Below, piece by piece: positions 42,675 through 51,446 of a stretch of 64,000 nt of DNA. The notes under the pieces are model-generated. The model did no database searches. It was not told the origin of the DNA and saw nothing but the letters and a program-made list of their open reading frames with translations. The stretch lies in assembly GCF_041008525.1 (NCBI RefSeq), contig NZ_JBFLUG010000033.1, positions 1-64,000 on the forward strand, written 5' to 3'. Each line of letters starts with the position of its first letter. Position 1 is the first letter of the stretch. Source of the DNA: Parafrankia sp041008525 (GTDB lineage Bacteria; Actinomycetota; Actinomycetes; Frankiales; Frankiaceae). The position numbers and the translations under genes are program-made.

Positions 42675-43856
42675 ATGACCCTGCTGACCGGCGCGAAGGT
42701 GGTCACACCGGGCGGTGTCCTCGACCCGGGTCGGGTGCTGGTCCGCGACGGGCTGATCGCGCAGGTGGGCCGCGGCGACCTCGACCTCGACCCGCGCCGG
42801 GTGGAGCAGGTGGAGCGCGTCGACCTGACGGGAGCCTGGCTGCTGCCCGGCTTCGTCGACCTGCACATGCACGGCGGCGGCGGGCACGATGTCGCCGCGT
42901 CGGCGGCGGACATGGCCGGGGCGGTCGCCTTCCACCAGGCCCACGGGACGACCCGCACCCTGGTCTCACTGGTGACGGCGCCGGTGGCCCGGCTCGCCGA
43001 GCAGCTCGGCTGGGTCGCGGCGCTGGCCGCGGCCGGGCCCGGGCCGGACGGCCCTGTCGTGGGGGCCCATCTGGAGGGTCCGTTCCTGGCGGCCGAGCGC
43101 CGCGGGGCGCAGCCCGCGGAGCATCTGCGCCGGCCCGACCGGGCGGTGTTCGCCGACCTCGAGGCCGCGGCCGCCGGTGCGCTGCGGGTCATCACCGTCG
43201 CCCCGGAACTACCCGGCGCCGCCGCGGTCGTCGCGGCCGCGCTCGAGGCGGGAGTGGTCGCCGCCGCCGGTCACACCGATGCCACCTACGCGCAGGCCAG
43301 CGCCGCCTTCGCCGCCGGGATCACGCTGACGACCCATGTCTTCAACGGCATGCGCCCGCTGCACCACCGGGAGCCCGGCACCGCCGGTGCGGCCCTCGAC
43401 GCGGGGGTGGCCTGCGAGCTCATCAACGACGGGGTGCACGTGCACCCGGCGCTGCTGCGGCTCATCGCCGCCGAACCGGAGCGGCTGGTGCTGGTCACCG
43501 ACGCGGTGGACGCCGCCGGCGCCGGCGACGGGGAGTACGTGCTGGGCGGCCACCCGGTGCGGGTGCGCGACGGGCAGGCCCGGCTGGTCGCCGGCGGCGC
43601 GCTCGCGGGCAGCACCCTGACGATGGACCAGGCGGTGCGCCGGTCCGTCGCCGCCGGTCTGCCGATCGAGGTGGCGGCCGCCGCCGCGGCGACGAACCCG
43701 GCGCGGGTGCTCGGCCTGGACACCCGGTGCGGGGCGATCGCCCCGGCCCTGGACGCCGACCTCGTCGTCCTCGACGCCGAGCTTGCCGTCACCGCCGTGA
43801 TGGCACGCGGGCGCTGGGTCGGCGGGCGCGGGGCGCCCCGCGCCGGAGGTGGGTGA
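42675..43856 (+). CDS. nagA: N-acetylglucosamine-6-phosphate deacetylase
   Basis: This 393-residue amidohydrolase removes acetate from GlcNAc-6-phosphate in amino-sugar use and cell-wall recycling. The metal site HMHGGGGHD, the motif HLEGPF, the histidines AAGHTDAT and THVFNGMRPLHHREPG, and the catalytic aspartate in LVTDAVDAAG are all present. It has a short N-terminal beta-sandwich strand and ends with ADLVVLDAELAVTAVMARG. No PTS or NagB gene is adjacent. It is divergent from the GGDEF gene. Confidence 0.95.
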   Translation: MTLLTGAKVVTPGGVLDPGRVLVRDGLIAQVGRGDLDLDPRRVEQVERVDLTGAWLLPGFVDLHMHGGGGHDVAASAADMAGAVAFHQAHGTTRTLVSLVTAPVARLAEQLGWVAALAAAGPGPDGPVVGAHLEGPFLAAERRGAQPAEHLRRPDRAVFADLEAAAAGALRVITVAPELPGAAAVVAAALEAGVVAAAGHTDATYAQASAAFAAGITLTTHVFNGMRPLHHREPGTAGAALDAGVACELINDGVHVHPALLRLIAAEPERLVLVTDAVDAAGAGDGEYVLGGHPVRVRDGQARLVAGGALAGSTLTMDQAVRRSVAAGLPIEVAAAAAATNPARVLGLDTRCGAIAPALDADLVVLDAELAVTAVMARGRWVGGRGAPRAGGG

Positions 43857-43891
43857 CCCGCGGCGGATGTCCCCCCGCATCCGCCGCGGGT
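43856..43891. terminator. Perfect 14-bp hairpin after nagA
   Basis: Arms 43856-43869 and 43878-43891 (ACCCGCGGCGGATG and its complement) with an 8-base loop. It begins on the last base of the nagA stop codon and separates nagA from the convergent PhoX gene, so it may terminate both. Confidence 0.75.
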
Positions 43892-43954
43892 CGGTGGCCG
43901 GGCCCCGGCGTCACCGCGCTGTGACGCCACCGGAGCCCGGCTCGTCGGCGCCGC

Positions 43955-45286
43955 TCAGCCGCGCCACCACGGGCCGGTGATCGCGACCGTGATGCCGTCG
44001 CCCTGGATGTTGGCGTACAGCCAGCGGCCGTCCCGGGAGAAGGTGGCGCCGGCCCACTCGCTGCCGCTGCCGGCGTTGCGGGCCAGGGGGTAGGGCGTGC
44101 CGTCCTCGGAGGCGGCGACCAGGTACTGCTCGCCGTCGCCGTCCTCACACAGCACGATGCCGCCGTTCGGCGACACGGTGATGTTGTCCGGGCCGTCGAA
44201 GCGGCCGCCCGGCTCGATGATGAGGATCAGCGTCAGGGTGGAGTGCTTCGGGTCGAACTTCCAGACCTGCCCGGCGTGGTTGCGCGCCGCCCCGCCGGAG
44301 GTCTCCGCGTAGCTGGAGACGATGTAGGCGTGCCCGTCGGACCAGAAGATCCCCTCGCCCTTGGGTACCTGGGTGACCTTGCCCGTCCCGAACTGCCGGC
44401 GGATCGACACCGTCGTGGCGTCCGGGTCCGGGACGTCCACCCAGGTCGCCTTCAGCCTGGTGCCCAGGGCGCTGGGGGCGGAGAGGTCCGGCACACCGGG
44501 GATGTTCAGCGCCTGCAGCTTCCCGCCGGCGCGCAGGCTGCCGGGGCCGCCGAGCGGCCGGTGCGGCAGGAAGCGGTAGATCAGCCCGTACGGGCCGGAG
44601 GCGTCCTCCGTCAGGTACAGCACTCCGGTGCGCGGGTCGACGGCGACGGCCTCGTGGGCGAAGCGGCCCAGCGCGGTCAGCGGCACCGCCTCGCGGTCCC
44701 GCAGCCGGCCGAACGGGTCGACCTCGAACACATACCCGTGTCGCTTGGTCAGCGCGGGGACGGTCGCCGGGGTGTCCTCCGTCTCCTCACAGGACAGCCA
44801 GGTCTGCCACGGGGTGTTCCCGCCGGCGCAGTTACGGATGGTGCCGGCGAGGCTCGGGACCGTGGACAGCACCCGGTCCCCGGCGACGGTGACGGTGGTG
44901 GTGCCGCCCGGCGCCGCCGGGTCGTAGGTGATCCCGGGCAGCCGCGGGACGGGCACGGCCGAGCCGGACAGCTCGTGATTGCGGACCAGGACACTGCGGC
45001 CGAAACCGGCGGCGAAGGCGTAGGTCCCGTCCGGTGCGCCCGGCAGCGGGCCCTGGTCGCGGGGCAGCTGGTCGACGCCCGCCCGGGACAGGACGGTGTA
45101 CCGGAAGCCGCGTGGAAGGTCGAGCAGACCTCGGGGGTCGGCGACGAGCTCGCCGTACCCCTTGAACTTCTTCGGTGCGCCGGCGTTCGCGGTGCCGCTG
45201 AAGACCGAGCTCACGGCACCTGACAGCGTGAAGCCGAGGCCGGCCGCGCCGGTGCCCATGACCACCTGGCGGCGGTTGACTGCCAT
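43955..45286 (-). CDS. phoX: PhoX-type alkaline phosphatase (DUF839)
   Basis: This 443-residue secreted protein begins with a Tat signal (NRRQVVMGTGAAGLGFTLSG). The PhoX-like motifs are VLVRNHELSG, GGNTPWQTWLSCEET, TALGRFAHEAVAVDP, YLTEDASGPYGLIYRF and FDGPDNITVSPNGGIVLCEDGDG. PhoX enzymes are calcium/iron monoesterases exported folded by the Tat system and often induced by phosphate starvation. AAGGAGGG precedes the start. The name is assigned by family; enzymatic activity is inferred. Confidence 0.9.
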   Translation of the reverse strand: MAVNRRQVVMGTGAAGLGFTLSGAVSSVFSGTANAGAPKKFKGYGELVADPRGLLDLPRGFRYTVLSRAGVDQLPRDQGPLPGAPDGTYAFAAGFGRSVLVRNHELSGSAVPVPRLPGITYDPAAPGGTTTVTVAGDRVLSTVPSLAGTIRNCAGGNTPWQTWLSCEETEDTPATVPALTKRHGYVFEVDPFGRLRDREAVPLTALGRFAHEAVAVDPRTGVLYLTEDASGPYGLIYRFLPHRPLGGPGSLRAGGKLQALNIPGVPDLSAPSALGTRLKATWVDVPDPDATTVSIRRQFGTGKVTQVPKGEGIFWSDGHAYIVSSYAETSGGAARNHAGQVWKFDPKHSTLTLILIIEPGGRFDGPDNITVSPNGGIVLCEDGDGEQYLVAASEDGTPYPLARNAGSGSEWAGATFSRDGRWLYANIQGDGITVAITGPWWRG

Positions 45287-45448
45287 GTAGGACCCTCCTT
45301 AGCAAGGACGGTCCGCACGTTCGCAGTTGCAGATGACCAGGACGCGACCCGGATGCAAACGCACATGCACGGCCGGCGGTCCGGTTCGCCAACTCCGGCA
45401 CGCCCGCGGGACGCCGCGCCCCGCGCCCCGTCCCTGCCCCCGCCGGTG

Positions 45449-46300
45449 TCAGGGCTGGTCGCCGCTCCAGGGACGCCGCGGGTGATCCACCGGAGGGCGG
45501 AAGAGCGCCTCCTGGGCCAGGCTCGCGCCCAGCACACCGTCCCGCGCGTGGATGGTGCCCGTGTACCAGCCCCGGCCGCCCGCGATGGTGCGCGGGACAT
45601 GGTCCATCAGCACCCAGTCATCCATGCGGATGGGCCGGTGGAACCAGACCGCGTGGTCCAGGCTGGAGCCCGAACGGGCGGTGGCGGAATGGTAGGGCGC
45701 CAGCCCCGCCACGCTGTCGGACAGGTAGGTCAGGATGACCGCGTGCAGCAGCGGGTCGTCGGGGAGCGCGGTGGTGCACCGTGCCCACAGCCGGGTCGGG
45801 AAGTCGACACCGGGCGCGGGTGCCCGCTCCGCCCGCGCCTCGAAGGACACCGGCCGTGACAGCCTGACCTCGGTGAGGGTGTCCGGCGCGGCCAGCGGCG
45901 GCATCGGCTCGGCGGTGACGTCGACGCCCGGCTCGGGAACCTGGAACGACACCGACATGTTGAAGATCACCTTGCCGCCCTGGACGGCCACCACCCGGCG
46001 GGCGGAGAAGGAGCGGCCGTCGCGGTCACGGTCCACCCGGAAGATCGTCGGTCGGGAGGCGTCGCCGAGGCGCAGGTAGTAGCCGTGCAGCGAGTGCGGC
46101 ACCCGGCCCTCCGGCACGGTGAGCCCCGCCGCGAGCAGGGCCTGGGCCGCGACCTGCCCCCCGTACAGCGCGTACCGGTCGTCGAACACCACCCGGACCC
46201 GGAAGAGATCACGGTCGATCTCCTCGAGGTCCATCAGGTCCAGCACCGTCGGCGCGGACGGGGTGACGCTCACCGGACGGGTGACGGCAGCAGGTCGCAT
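45449..46300 (-). CDS. tesB: Acyl-CoA thioesterase II
   Basis: This 283-residue double-hotdog protein hydrolyses acyl-CoA. The first domain has LYGGQVAAQALLAAGLTVPEGRVPHSLHGYYLRLGD and FSARRVVAVQGGKVIFNMSVSFQ; the second has LTYLSDSVAG, SLDHAVWFHRPIRMDDWVLMDH and GASLAQEALFR. The catalytic D, S/T and Q triad is thus visible. The start at 46300 follows GGTGGAAG. It is downstream of mmpL on the same strand with a long palindrome between. Confidence 0.93.
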   Translation of the reverse strand: MRPAAVTRPVSVTPSAPTVLDLMDLEEIDRDLFRVRVVFDDRYALYGGQVAAQALLAAGLTVPEGRVPHSLHGYYLRLGDASRPTIFRVDRDRDGRSFSARRVVAVQGGKVIFNMSVSFQVPEPGVDVTAEPMPPLAAPDTLTEVRLSRPVSFEARAERAPAPGVDFPTRLWARCTTALPDDPLLHAVILTYLSDSVAGLAPYHSATARSGSSLDHAVWFHRPIRMDDWVLMDHVPRTIAGGRGWYTGTIHARDGVLGASLAQEALFRPPVDHPRRPWSGDQP

Positions 46301-46332
46301 CTTCCACCTTCGGGTCGGCCGGGCGCGGGTCA

Positions 46333-46362
46333 CCCGGGCACCCGGCCGGCCGGGTGCCCGGG
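46333..46362. terminator. 30-bp perfect palindrome between mmpL and tesB
   Basis: The sequence around CACCCGGCCGGCCGGGTG is self-complementary over all 30 bases. It lies 33 bases upstream of the tesB start and 127 bases after the mmpL end. It may be the terminator of mmpL or a cruciform regulatory site. Confidence 0.6.
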
Positions 46363-46488
46363 AGCCCCGCCAACCCTGTGCGGCGGGAACGTCCCCGGTC
46401 GCGGCCCTGCGCGGAGCGGGCCACAGCTCCGGAATACTGCACCACGGCCGCCCGGCACCCGGCGTTGTGCCGTACCCCACCCTCCGCG

Positions 46489-49400
46489 TCAGCCGTCCCG
46501 GCGGGGATCGGCGGCCGGGGCGTCGCCGTGCGGGGAGAACCAGGCGTCCGCCGACCAGCAGCCCTCGGCCTTCTCCCGCTCACCCAGCGTGGGCACGTAC
46601 TTCTCGGGGGAGGCGTCCTGCTCACCCACGGTCCGCTCCGGAGCCTGGCCCGATCGGGCCGGGCCCGCGGGCGGGTCCGACGGCCGGTGCACCCCGGACG
46701 GCTCGGCGGGCCCGGCCAGACTGCCGTACCCGTCGGGATCGAACAGCCCGTCCTCCGCCCGGCCGTAGGTACTCGCCGAGAACAGGGCCGGCCCGGCGCC
46801 GTCGGATCGGGCCGGGGGCCGTGGTCCGGGCGGACCGAGGCCGCTGTGCCGGGGCGACCCGGCCAGGACGTCCCCGCCCGCGTGGGCCGGCTGTCCCGCC
46901 GCGGCCGTCTCCGCCGCCGAGGGGGTCCGGACGGGCGGCGCCCCGGCGGGGGGTGAGGATGCCGCGGTTCCCCGGGTGGGCAGGACAGCCGGCAGGACCG
47001 CGGGGAACACGCCGCGGGGGACGGCCAGCCCGTCCGGCTCGCCGGGTTCGCCGGGTTCGGCACCTTCGCGCAGGCCGAGGCGCTCGTGGAGGAGACGCAG
47101 CGGCGTCGGCGCCCACCAGTTGTAGCGGCCGGCGAGGGCCATGAAGGCGGGGACCAGCACCGCGCGGATCACGGTCACGTCGAGGAGCACGGCCAGCGCG
47201 AGGCCCAGCCCGACCATCTTGATGATGCTGATCTGGGACGTCGCGACGCCGATCATGACGACGATCAGGGCGAGCGCTGCGCAGGTCAGCAGCGGGCCGG
47301 TCGCCGCCAGGCCGCGGGCGACGGCCCGCCGGTTGCCGGCACCGCGCAGGTGCTCCTCCCGGATACGGGCCAGCAGGAAGATCTCGTAGTCCATGCTGAG
47401 CCCGAACGCGACGCAGAACATCAGGACCGGGCTGGTCAGCTCGACCGTCCCCGAGACCTGGAAGTGCCCGACCAGCGACTGCAGGTGCCCGTCCTGGAAG
47501 ACGAGCACCATCACCCCCATCACCGCCGCCAGGTTCAGCGCGTTGAGCAGCAGCGCCTTCAGCGGCAGCAGCAGGCTGCCGGTGAACAGGAACAGCAGCA
47601 CGAACGTCGCGGTCACCACCACGGCGATCGCGCCGGGCAGGCCGCGGATGACGGTGTCGCGGGTCTCCACCAGGTGCGGCGCGAGGCCGCCGATCTCGAC
47701 CGGGTAGGGCGTCGGGATGGCGCGGATCAGGCCGACCGTGCGCTGCGCCGCGGCCGAGATCGGGTCCGGTTCGGTCGGCCACAGCGACAGCCAGGCACCA
47801 CCGTGGGTGCCGACGAACTGCTGGCCGCCGGCCGGTGCCGGCGCGATCATCCGCCCGTCGGTGAAGCTGCCGGCCACGGTGTCGACCCGGGCGACGCCGG
47901 GGACGTCCGAGAGGGCGGCGGCGTACCCGCCCAGCTGGGCCACGACGGTCGGCTCGCGGGCGTCGACCCCGGGGACCACGACCGGGATCTGGCAGGGCAG
48001 GCAGACCGTGAAGTCGTCGCGCATCGCGTCGTTCACGACGTGCGAGTGCGCCGTTGTCGGCAGCACGGTGTCGTCGGCGAGGGCGACGCGCAGGCCGCCC
48101 AGCGGCAGTGCCATCACGACCATCAGCGCCACCGCCGCCCCGCCGAACAGCAGCGGGTGCGCCATCGTCCGGTGGGCGACGGCCGTCCACACCGCCCCCG
48201 GCTCGCGGCGCTTGCGGGCACCGCCCCGGCGCCGTCCGAAGCCGAGACGGAGCCCACGGCGGCGGCTCCGCTCGACCCGCTCGCCCAGCAGCATGATCGC
48301 CGCCGGGAGCACCAGCAGCGCGGCGAGCTCCGAGGTGACCACCACCGCGATGCCCGCGTACGCGTAGGACTTCAGGTAGGGCAGGGGGAACAGCAGCGCG
48401 CCGGTCAGCGACAGCGCCACCGTCAGCCCGGAGAACAGCACGGTGCGCCCGGCGGTGCGCAGACTGGTGTGCAGGGCGACCTCCCGCTGCACACCGGCCT
48501 CGCGCTCCTCACGGAACCGCCGGAGGATGAACAGGCAGTAGTCCACCGCCAGGGCGAACCCGAGCGCGGTGGTCAGGTTCAGCGAGAACACCGAGATGTG
48601 GGTCATCTCGGAGAGCAGCCGCAGCAGGGCGAGGCTGGCGATGACCGCGCTGCCGCCCACCACCACCGGCAGCAGCGCCGCGGCCGTCCCCCCGAAGGCG
48701 AACAGCAGGACGCCGAGCACCAGCGGTGCGGTCACCAGCTCGGCCCGCTCCAGATCGGCGCGGCTCTGCTCGGTGACGTCCAGCATCACCGCGGGTGCCC
48801 CGCCGAACCGGACGGTGACCCCGGGCCCGTCGTGGGCGTAGCGGTCGTGCAGGTCGGCCACATGGCGCGCGATCGCGTCCTCGGAGCCGGTCAGCCGGAA
48901 CAGGACGAGGGCGCTGCGCCCGTCCTGGGAGCGCAGCAGGCCCGCCGGCGCGTCCGGTGACCAGTAGGAGGTCACCGCGCTGACGCCGGGCTCGCGCTGC
49001 AGCTGGCTGGTGAGGTTCTCACCGACCCGCCGCGCGGTCGGCCCCTCGATGGTGCCGGGTGCGGTGACCATGATGGCCACGTTCGGCGGGGCGCCGGGGA
49101 ACTCGGCGTCCAGCAGCGCCTCGGCATGAGTGGCGGAGTCACCGGCGGCGTAGAAGCCGCCGGTCGAGAGCCGGTCGAAGACACCGCCAGCCCACGGCAG
49201 CAGACAGATGACGAGCAGCCCGGTGATGGTCAGGACCCGTCCCGGGCGGTTGACCGCCAGCCGGGCGAGCAGGGCGAACAGTCCGCCACGCCCTCCCGCC
49301 GGCGCGCTGGCGGGCCCACCAGCCCCGCCGGACCGCCCCGAGTTTCCCGCGTTCCCGGCGCTGCCCGCGTTGCCGGAACCGGCGCTGCCCGCGCTGCCCG

Positions 49401-49923
49401 CGTCGCCCGCGCTGCCGGAGGCCGCGCCACTCCCGCCACCCGCGTCGCCGATCGTGCCGCCGCCGCCCGAGTGCCCCGACCTGCCGGACCTGCCGGCCCC
49501 GCCGGATCGGCCCGAGCTGCCCGGCGGGGCCGGCGTGCGGCCGGCCGGCTCGTGGATCCGGTCCGCTCGCCGGTGCCCCGGGCGGGCGGCACCGGCCCGC
49601 GCACCGGGCCGGGACGTGCCCCGCCGCGCGGAGCCGGGACGGGCGGAACCGTGCGCCGGCTCCGGAGCCGGCGCCAGCGTGGTGGCTGCCGGCAGGCCGG
49701 TGGTGAAGGCCGTCAGGGTCGCCGACGGCCGGACGCCGCCGGCGGGCAGCGCGGTGGCCGCCGGCAGCGCGGTGGCGGTGGGCGGCGGTGTGTGCGCGGT
49801 GAACGGTGGCGGCGATGCCTCCGCTGCCGCGCCGACCGTTCCCGCGTGGGCGGGTGACCGGTGGCTGTCGGGGCGCCCCGTCGAGCCCCTGAACCGCCGC
49901 GTGACATCGACGGGAAATGGCAT
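46489..49923 (-). CDS. MmpL/RND-family transporter
   Basis: The protein is about 1144 residues. Two MMPL units are present: a first helix (VLTITGLLVICLLPW), an outer loop, a bundle with FSLNLTTALGFALAVDYCLFILRRFREER, then a second outer loop and the bundle with SPVLMFCVAFGLSMDYEIFLLARIREEHLRG. The conserved DY pairs on the fourth and tenth helices, which carry protons, are present. These proteins export lipids or siderophores. The first 230 residues are Ser/Gly/Ala-rich low complexity and the true start may lie downstream; ATG at 49923 lacks a ribosome site. A C-terminal tail of about 190 residues is disordered. Confidence 0.9.
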   Translation of the reverse strand: MPFPVDVTRRFRGSTGRPDSHRSPAHAGTVGAAAEASPPPFTAHTPPPTATALPAATALPAGGVRPSATLTAFTTGLPAATTLAPAPEPAHGSARPGSARRGTSRPGARAGAARPGHRRADRIHEPAGRTPAPPGSSGRSGGAGRSGRSGHSGGGGTIGDAGGGSGAASGSAGDAGSAGSAGSGNAGSAGNAGNSGRSGGAGGPASAPAGGRGGLFALLARLAVNRPGRVLTITGLLVICLLPWAGGVFDRLSTGGFYAAGDSATHAEALLDAEFPGAPPNVAIMVTAPGTIEGPTARRVGENLTSQLQREPGVSAVTSYWSPDAPAGLLRSQDGRSALVLFRLTGSEDAIARHVADLHDRYAHDGPGVTVRFGGAPAVMLDVTEQSRADLERAELVTAPLVLGVLLFAFGGTAAALLPVVVGGSAVIASLALLRLLSEMTHISVFSLNLTTALGFALAVDYCLFILRRFREEREAGVQREVALHTSLRTAGRTVLFSGLTVALSLTGALLFPLPYLKSYAYAGIAVVVTSELAALLVLPAAIMLLGERVERSRRRGLRLGFGRRRGGARKRREPGAVWTAVAHRTMAHPLLFGGAAVALMVVMALPLGGLRVALADDTVLPTTAHSHVVNDAMRDDFTVCLPCQIPVVVPGVDAREPTVVAQLGGYAAALSDVPGVARVDTVAGSFTDGRMIAPAPAGGQQFVGTHGGAWLSLWPTEPDPISAAAQRTVGLIRAIPTPYPVEIGGLAPHLVETRDTVIRGLPGAIAVVVTATFVLLFLFTGSLLLPLKALLLNALNLAAVMGVMVLVFQDGHLQSLVGHFQVSGTVELTSPVLMFCVAFGLSMDYEIFLLARIREEHLRGAGNRRAVARGLAATGPLLTCAALALIVVMIGVATSQISIIKMVGLGLALAVLLDVTVIRAVLVPAFMALAGRYNWWAPTPLRLLHERLGLREGAEPGEPGEPDGLAVPRGVFPAVLPAVLPTRGTAASSPPAGAPPVRTPSAAETAAAGQPAHAGGDVLAGSPRHSGLGPPGPRPPARSDGAGPALFSASTYGRAEDGLFDPDGYGSLAGPAEPSGVHRPSDPPAGPARSGQAPERTVGEQDASPEKYVPTLGEREKAEGCWSADAWFSPHGDAPAADPRRDG

Positions 49924-49956
49924 GAGTTCAACGTAGAAGTGCAAAAGATTTGGTGT

Positions 49957-49974
49957 TACCCCCGGAGAGGGGTA
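49957..49974. promoter_or_regulatory. Palindrome upstream of mmpL and the small ORF
   Basis: TACCCC and GGGGTA form a perfect inverted repeat around CGGAGA, in an AT-rich flank. It lies 34 bases upstream of the mmpL start and about 100 bases from the divergent small ORF, and is a plausible shared operator. Confidence 0.5.
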
Positions 49975-50076
49975 CCAAAGCCGCGAATACCTCTTTAATG
50001 TTCACGCCGATGGCGCCAGTACCGCGATGACGTCGTGAGTCACGCCAGTCGGTATCCGGAGGAGGGGGAGTTCGTC

Positions 50077-50457
50077 GTGGCAGACAAGTTCGAACGGCAC
50101 AACAGCGGCGGATCGCCGTCGCATCGGGGGAGGTGTCCCCGGCCGCGGTACGGAGCCCAGCCGCACGGGGGTGGTACGGGAGAGCGGGCGGGCCGTCCAG
50201 ACGATGCCCAGCGGGGCCAGGAGGCCGGCTCGGACAACACCGACCGGCCGCGCCCCGGCGCCCAGCCGCGACGCGGTGGCCCTGGTCAGGCGCCACCACC
50301 AGGTCAGGAGCAGGGAGCGGCCGGCGAGTCGGGCGGCGCGGGCAGCCCCGCGATCACCGGGCCGTTGGCCCTGCCGGCACCGGGGCCCGCGGCCGGCGGC
50401 CCGGCCCGACGCCCCGTCGGGCGTCCGTTCTGCCCCAGGCCGAGCCGCCCCAGGTGA
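50077..50457 (+). CDS. Gly/Pro/Arg-rich small protein (126 aa), unrecognised
   Basis: A GTG at 50077 follows the very strong ribosome site GGAGGAGGGGGAG at a spacing of about 6 bases. The frame begins VADKFERHNSGG and is then rich in Gly, Pro, Arg and Gln with no hydrophobic segment or domain. Its third-position GC bias is only moderate. A long minus-strand frame overlaps, and coding on that strand cannot be excluded. In favour of this strand are the ribosome site, and a rho-independent terminator 67 bases after the stop. Confidence 0.4.
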   Translation: MADKFERHNSGGSPSHRGRCPRPRYGAQPHGGGTGERAGRPDDAQRGQEAGSDNTDRPRPGAQPRRGGPGQAPPPGQEQGAAGESGGAGSPAITGPLALPAPGPAAGGPARRPVGRPFCPRPSRPR

Positions 50458-50523
50458 AGGACGTCCCGGGGCGGGAAAGGCGTTTGTCCCGCAGGTTACG
50501 GGCACCAGTGCCGTGTGAAAGCC

Positions 50524-50563
50524 ACCGGGTGCGGGCGAGAATCTCGCCCGCACCCGGTTTTTG
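50524..50563 (+). terminator. Textbook rho-independent terminator
   Basis: A 16-bp perfect stem (ACCGGGTGCGGGCGAG), a 3-base loop and the run TTTTTGTTT. Such a T run is unusual in this genome and points to termination of a plus-strand transcript from the 50.0-50.5 kb unit. On the other strand it could stop the LuxR gene transcript. Confidence 0.85.
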
Positions 50564-50597
50564 TTTCGGACCTGTTAGGACCGGCCCGGTGCCGTGT

Positions 50598-51446
50598 TCA
50601 CGGCAGCAGGCTGGAGCGGCGCGCGACGTTGACCGCCGCGGTCCGGTTGTGCACGCCGAGCTTGTTCATGATGCTGCGCAGGTAGGCCTTCACCGTTTCC
50701 GGGCTGACCGCGAGGCGGCGGGCCGTCTCGGCGTTGGACATGCCCTCCGCGACCAGCCGCAGGACGTCCAGCTCGCGCGGCGACAGGCCGAACGGCTGCG
50801 CGCGGGTGGGCGGCGCCGCGTCGGGGAACAGGTCCTCCAGCAGGTCGCGGACCGCGACGATCCGCTCCCGCAGCGCCTGGTCGCTGGTCTGGAAGGTCAG
50901 CTCCTCCAGTTCGGCGTCGACGCGGCACAGTGTCCGCAGCCGGGAGGCGCCCGGCGTCGCCGCGGCGGTGTCGGGCCGGGCGGCCATGGCACGTTCGGCG
51001 AGCAGCGCCTCGAAGCGGCGCGCGACACCGAGCGCCGTCTCCACCGCGGCCGGCGGAACGGGGTTGTCCGCCCGCACCCCGCAGTACAGCACCGCGTGCA
51101 CGATGCCGCCGGCGCGCACCGGCACGGCGACGACCGAGGAGATGTCCTCGCCGAGGACGGCCCAGTCGCGCTGGTCCTCGGTATAGCGCGGGCGGGTGCC
51201 CGCGTCGATCACGACGGGGCGGCCCAGGGCCACGACCCGTCCGCCCACGCCGTGGCCCGGCGGCAGGGACATCCCGCGCAACGCGTTCGTGCGGTTCCCG
51301 TCAAGCGCGCTGATGGTCAGGTAGCGCGAGCGGGGATCGACCGATCCGCCGTAGGCCAGATCGGCGCCGGTACGGGCGCGCAGCCGGGTGACGGCCCGAG
51401 GCAGCATCGCCTCGACCGAGCAGCCATCGGTAGTGCCCGATGTCAT
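50598..51446 (-). CDS. GAF-LuxR (NarL-type HTH) transcriptional regulator
   Basis: The protein is 282 residues. A GAF-like domain spans residues 10-150 (LRARTGADLAYGG, RGMSLPPGHGVGGRVVALGRPVVI, ISSVVAVPVRAGGIVHAVLYCG). The C-terminal LuxR HTH is LSPRELDVLRLVAEGMSNAETARRLAVSPETVKAYLRSIMNKLGVHNRTAAV. There is no receiver domain, so a small ligand bound by GAF is the likely signal. Its start at 51446 has GAGAGGAAG. The neighbours mmpL and the small ORF are possible targets. Confidence 0.9.
   Translation of the reverse strand: MTSGTTDGCSVEAMLPRAVTRLRARTGADLAYGGSVDPRSRYLTISALDGNRTNALRGMSLPPGHGVGGRVVALGRPVVIDAGTRPRYTEDQRDWAVLGEDISSVVAVPVRAGGIVHAVLYCGVRADNPVPPAAVETALGVARRFEALLAERAMAARPDTAAATPGASRLRTLCRVDAELEELTFQTSDQALRERIVAVRDLLEDLFPDAAPPTRAQPFGLSPRELDVLRLVAEGMSNAETARRLAVSPETVKAYLRSIMNKLGVHNRTAAVNVARRSSLLP

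Noticed and set aside
50002..50553. 183-codon minus-strand frame opposite the small ORF
   Set aside because: It lacks a ribosome site and runs through the T-tract terminator, which points to plus-strand transcription. It remains a possible alternative.
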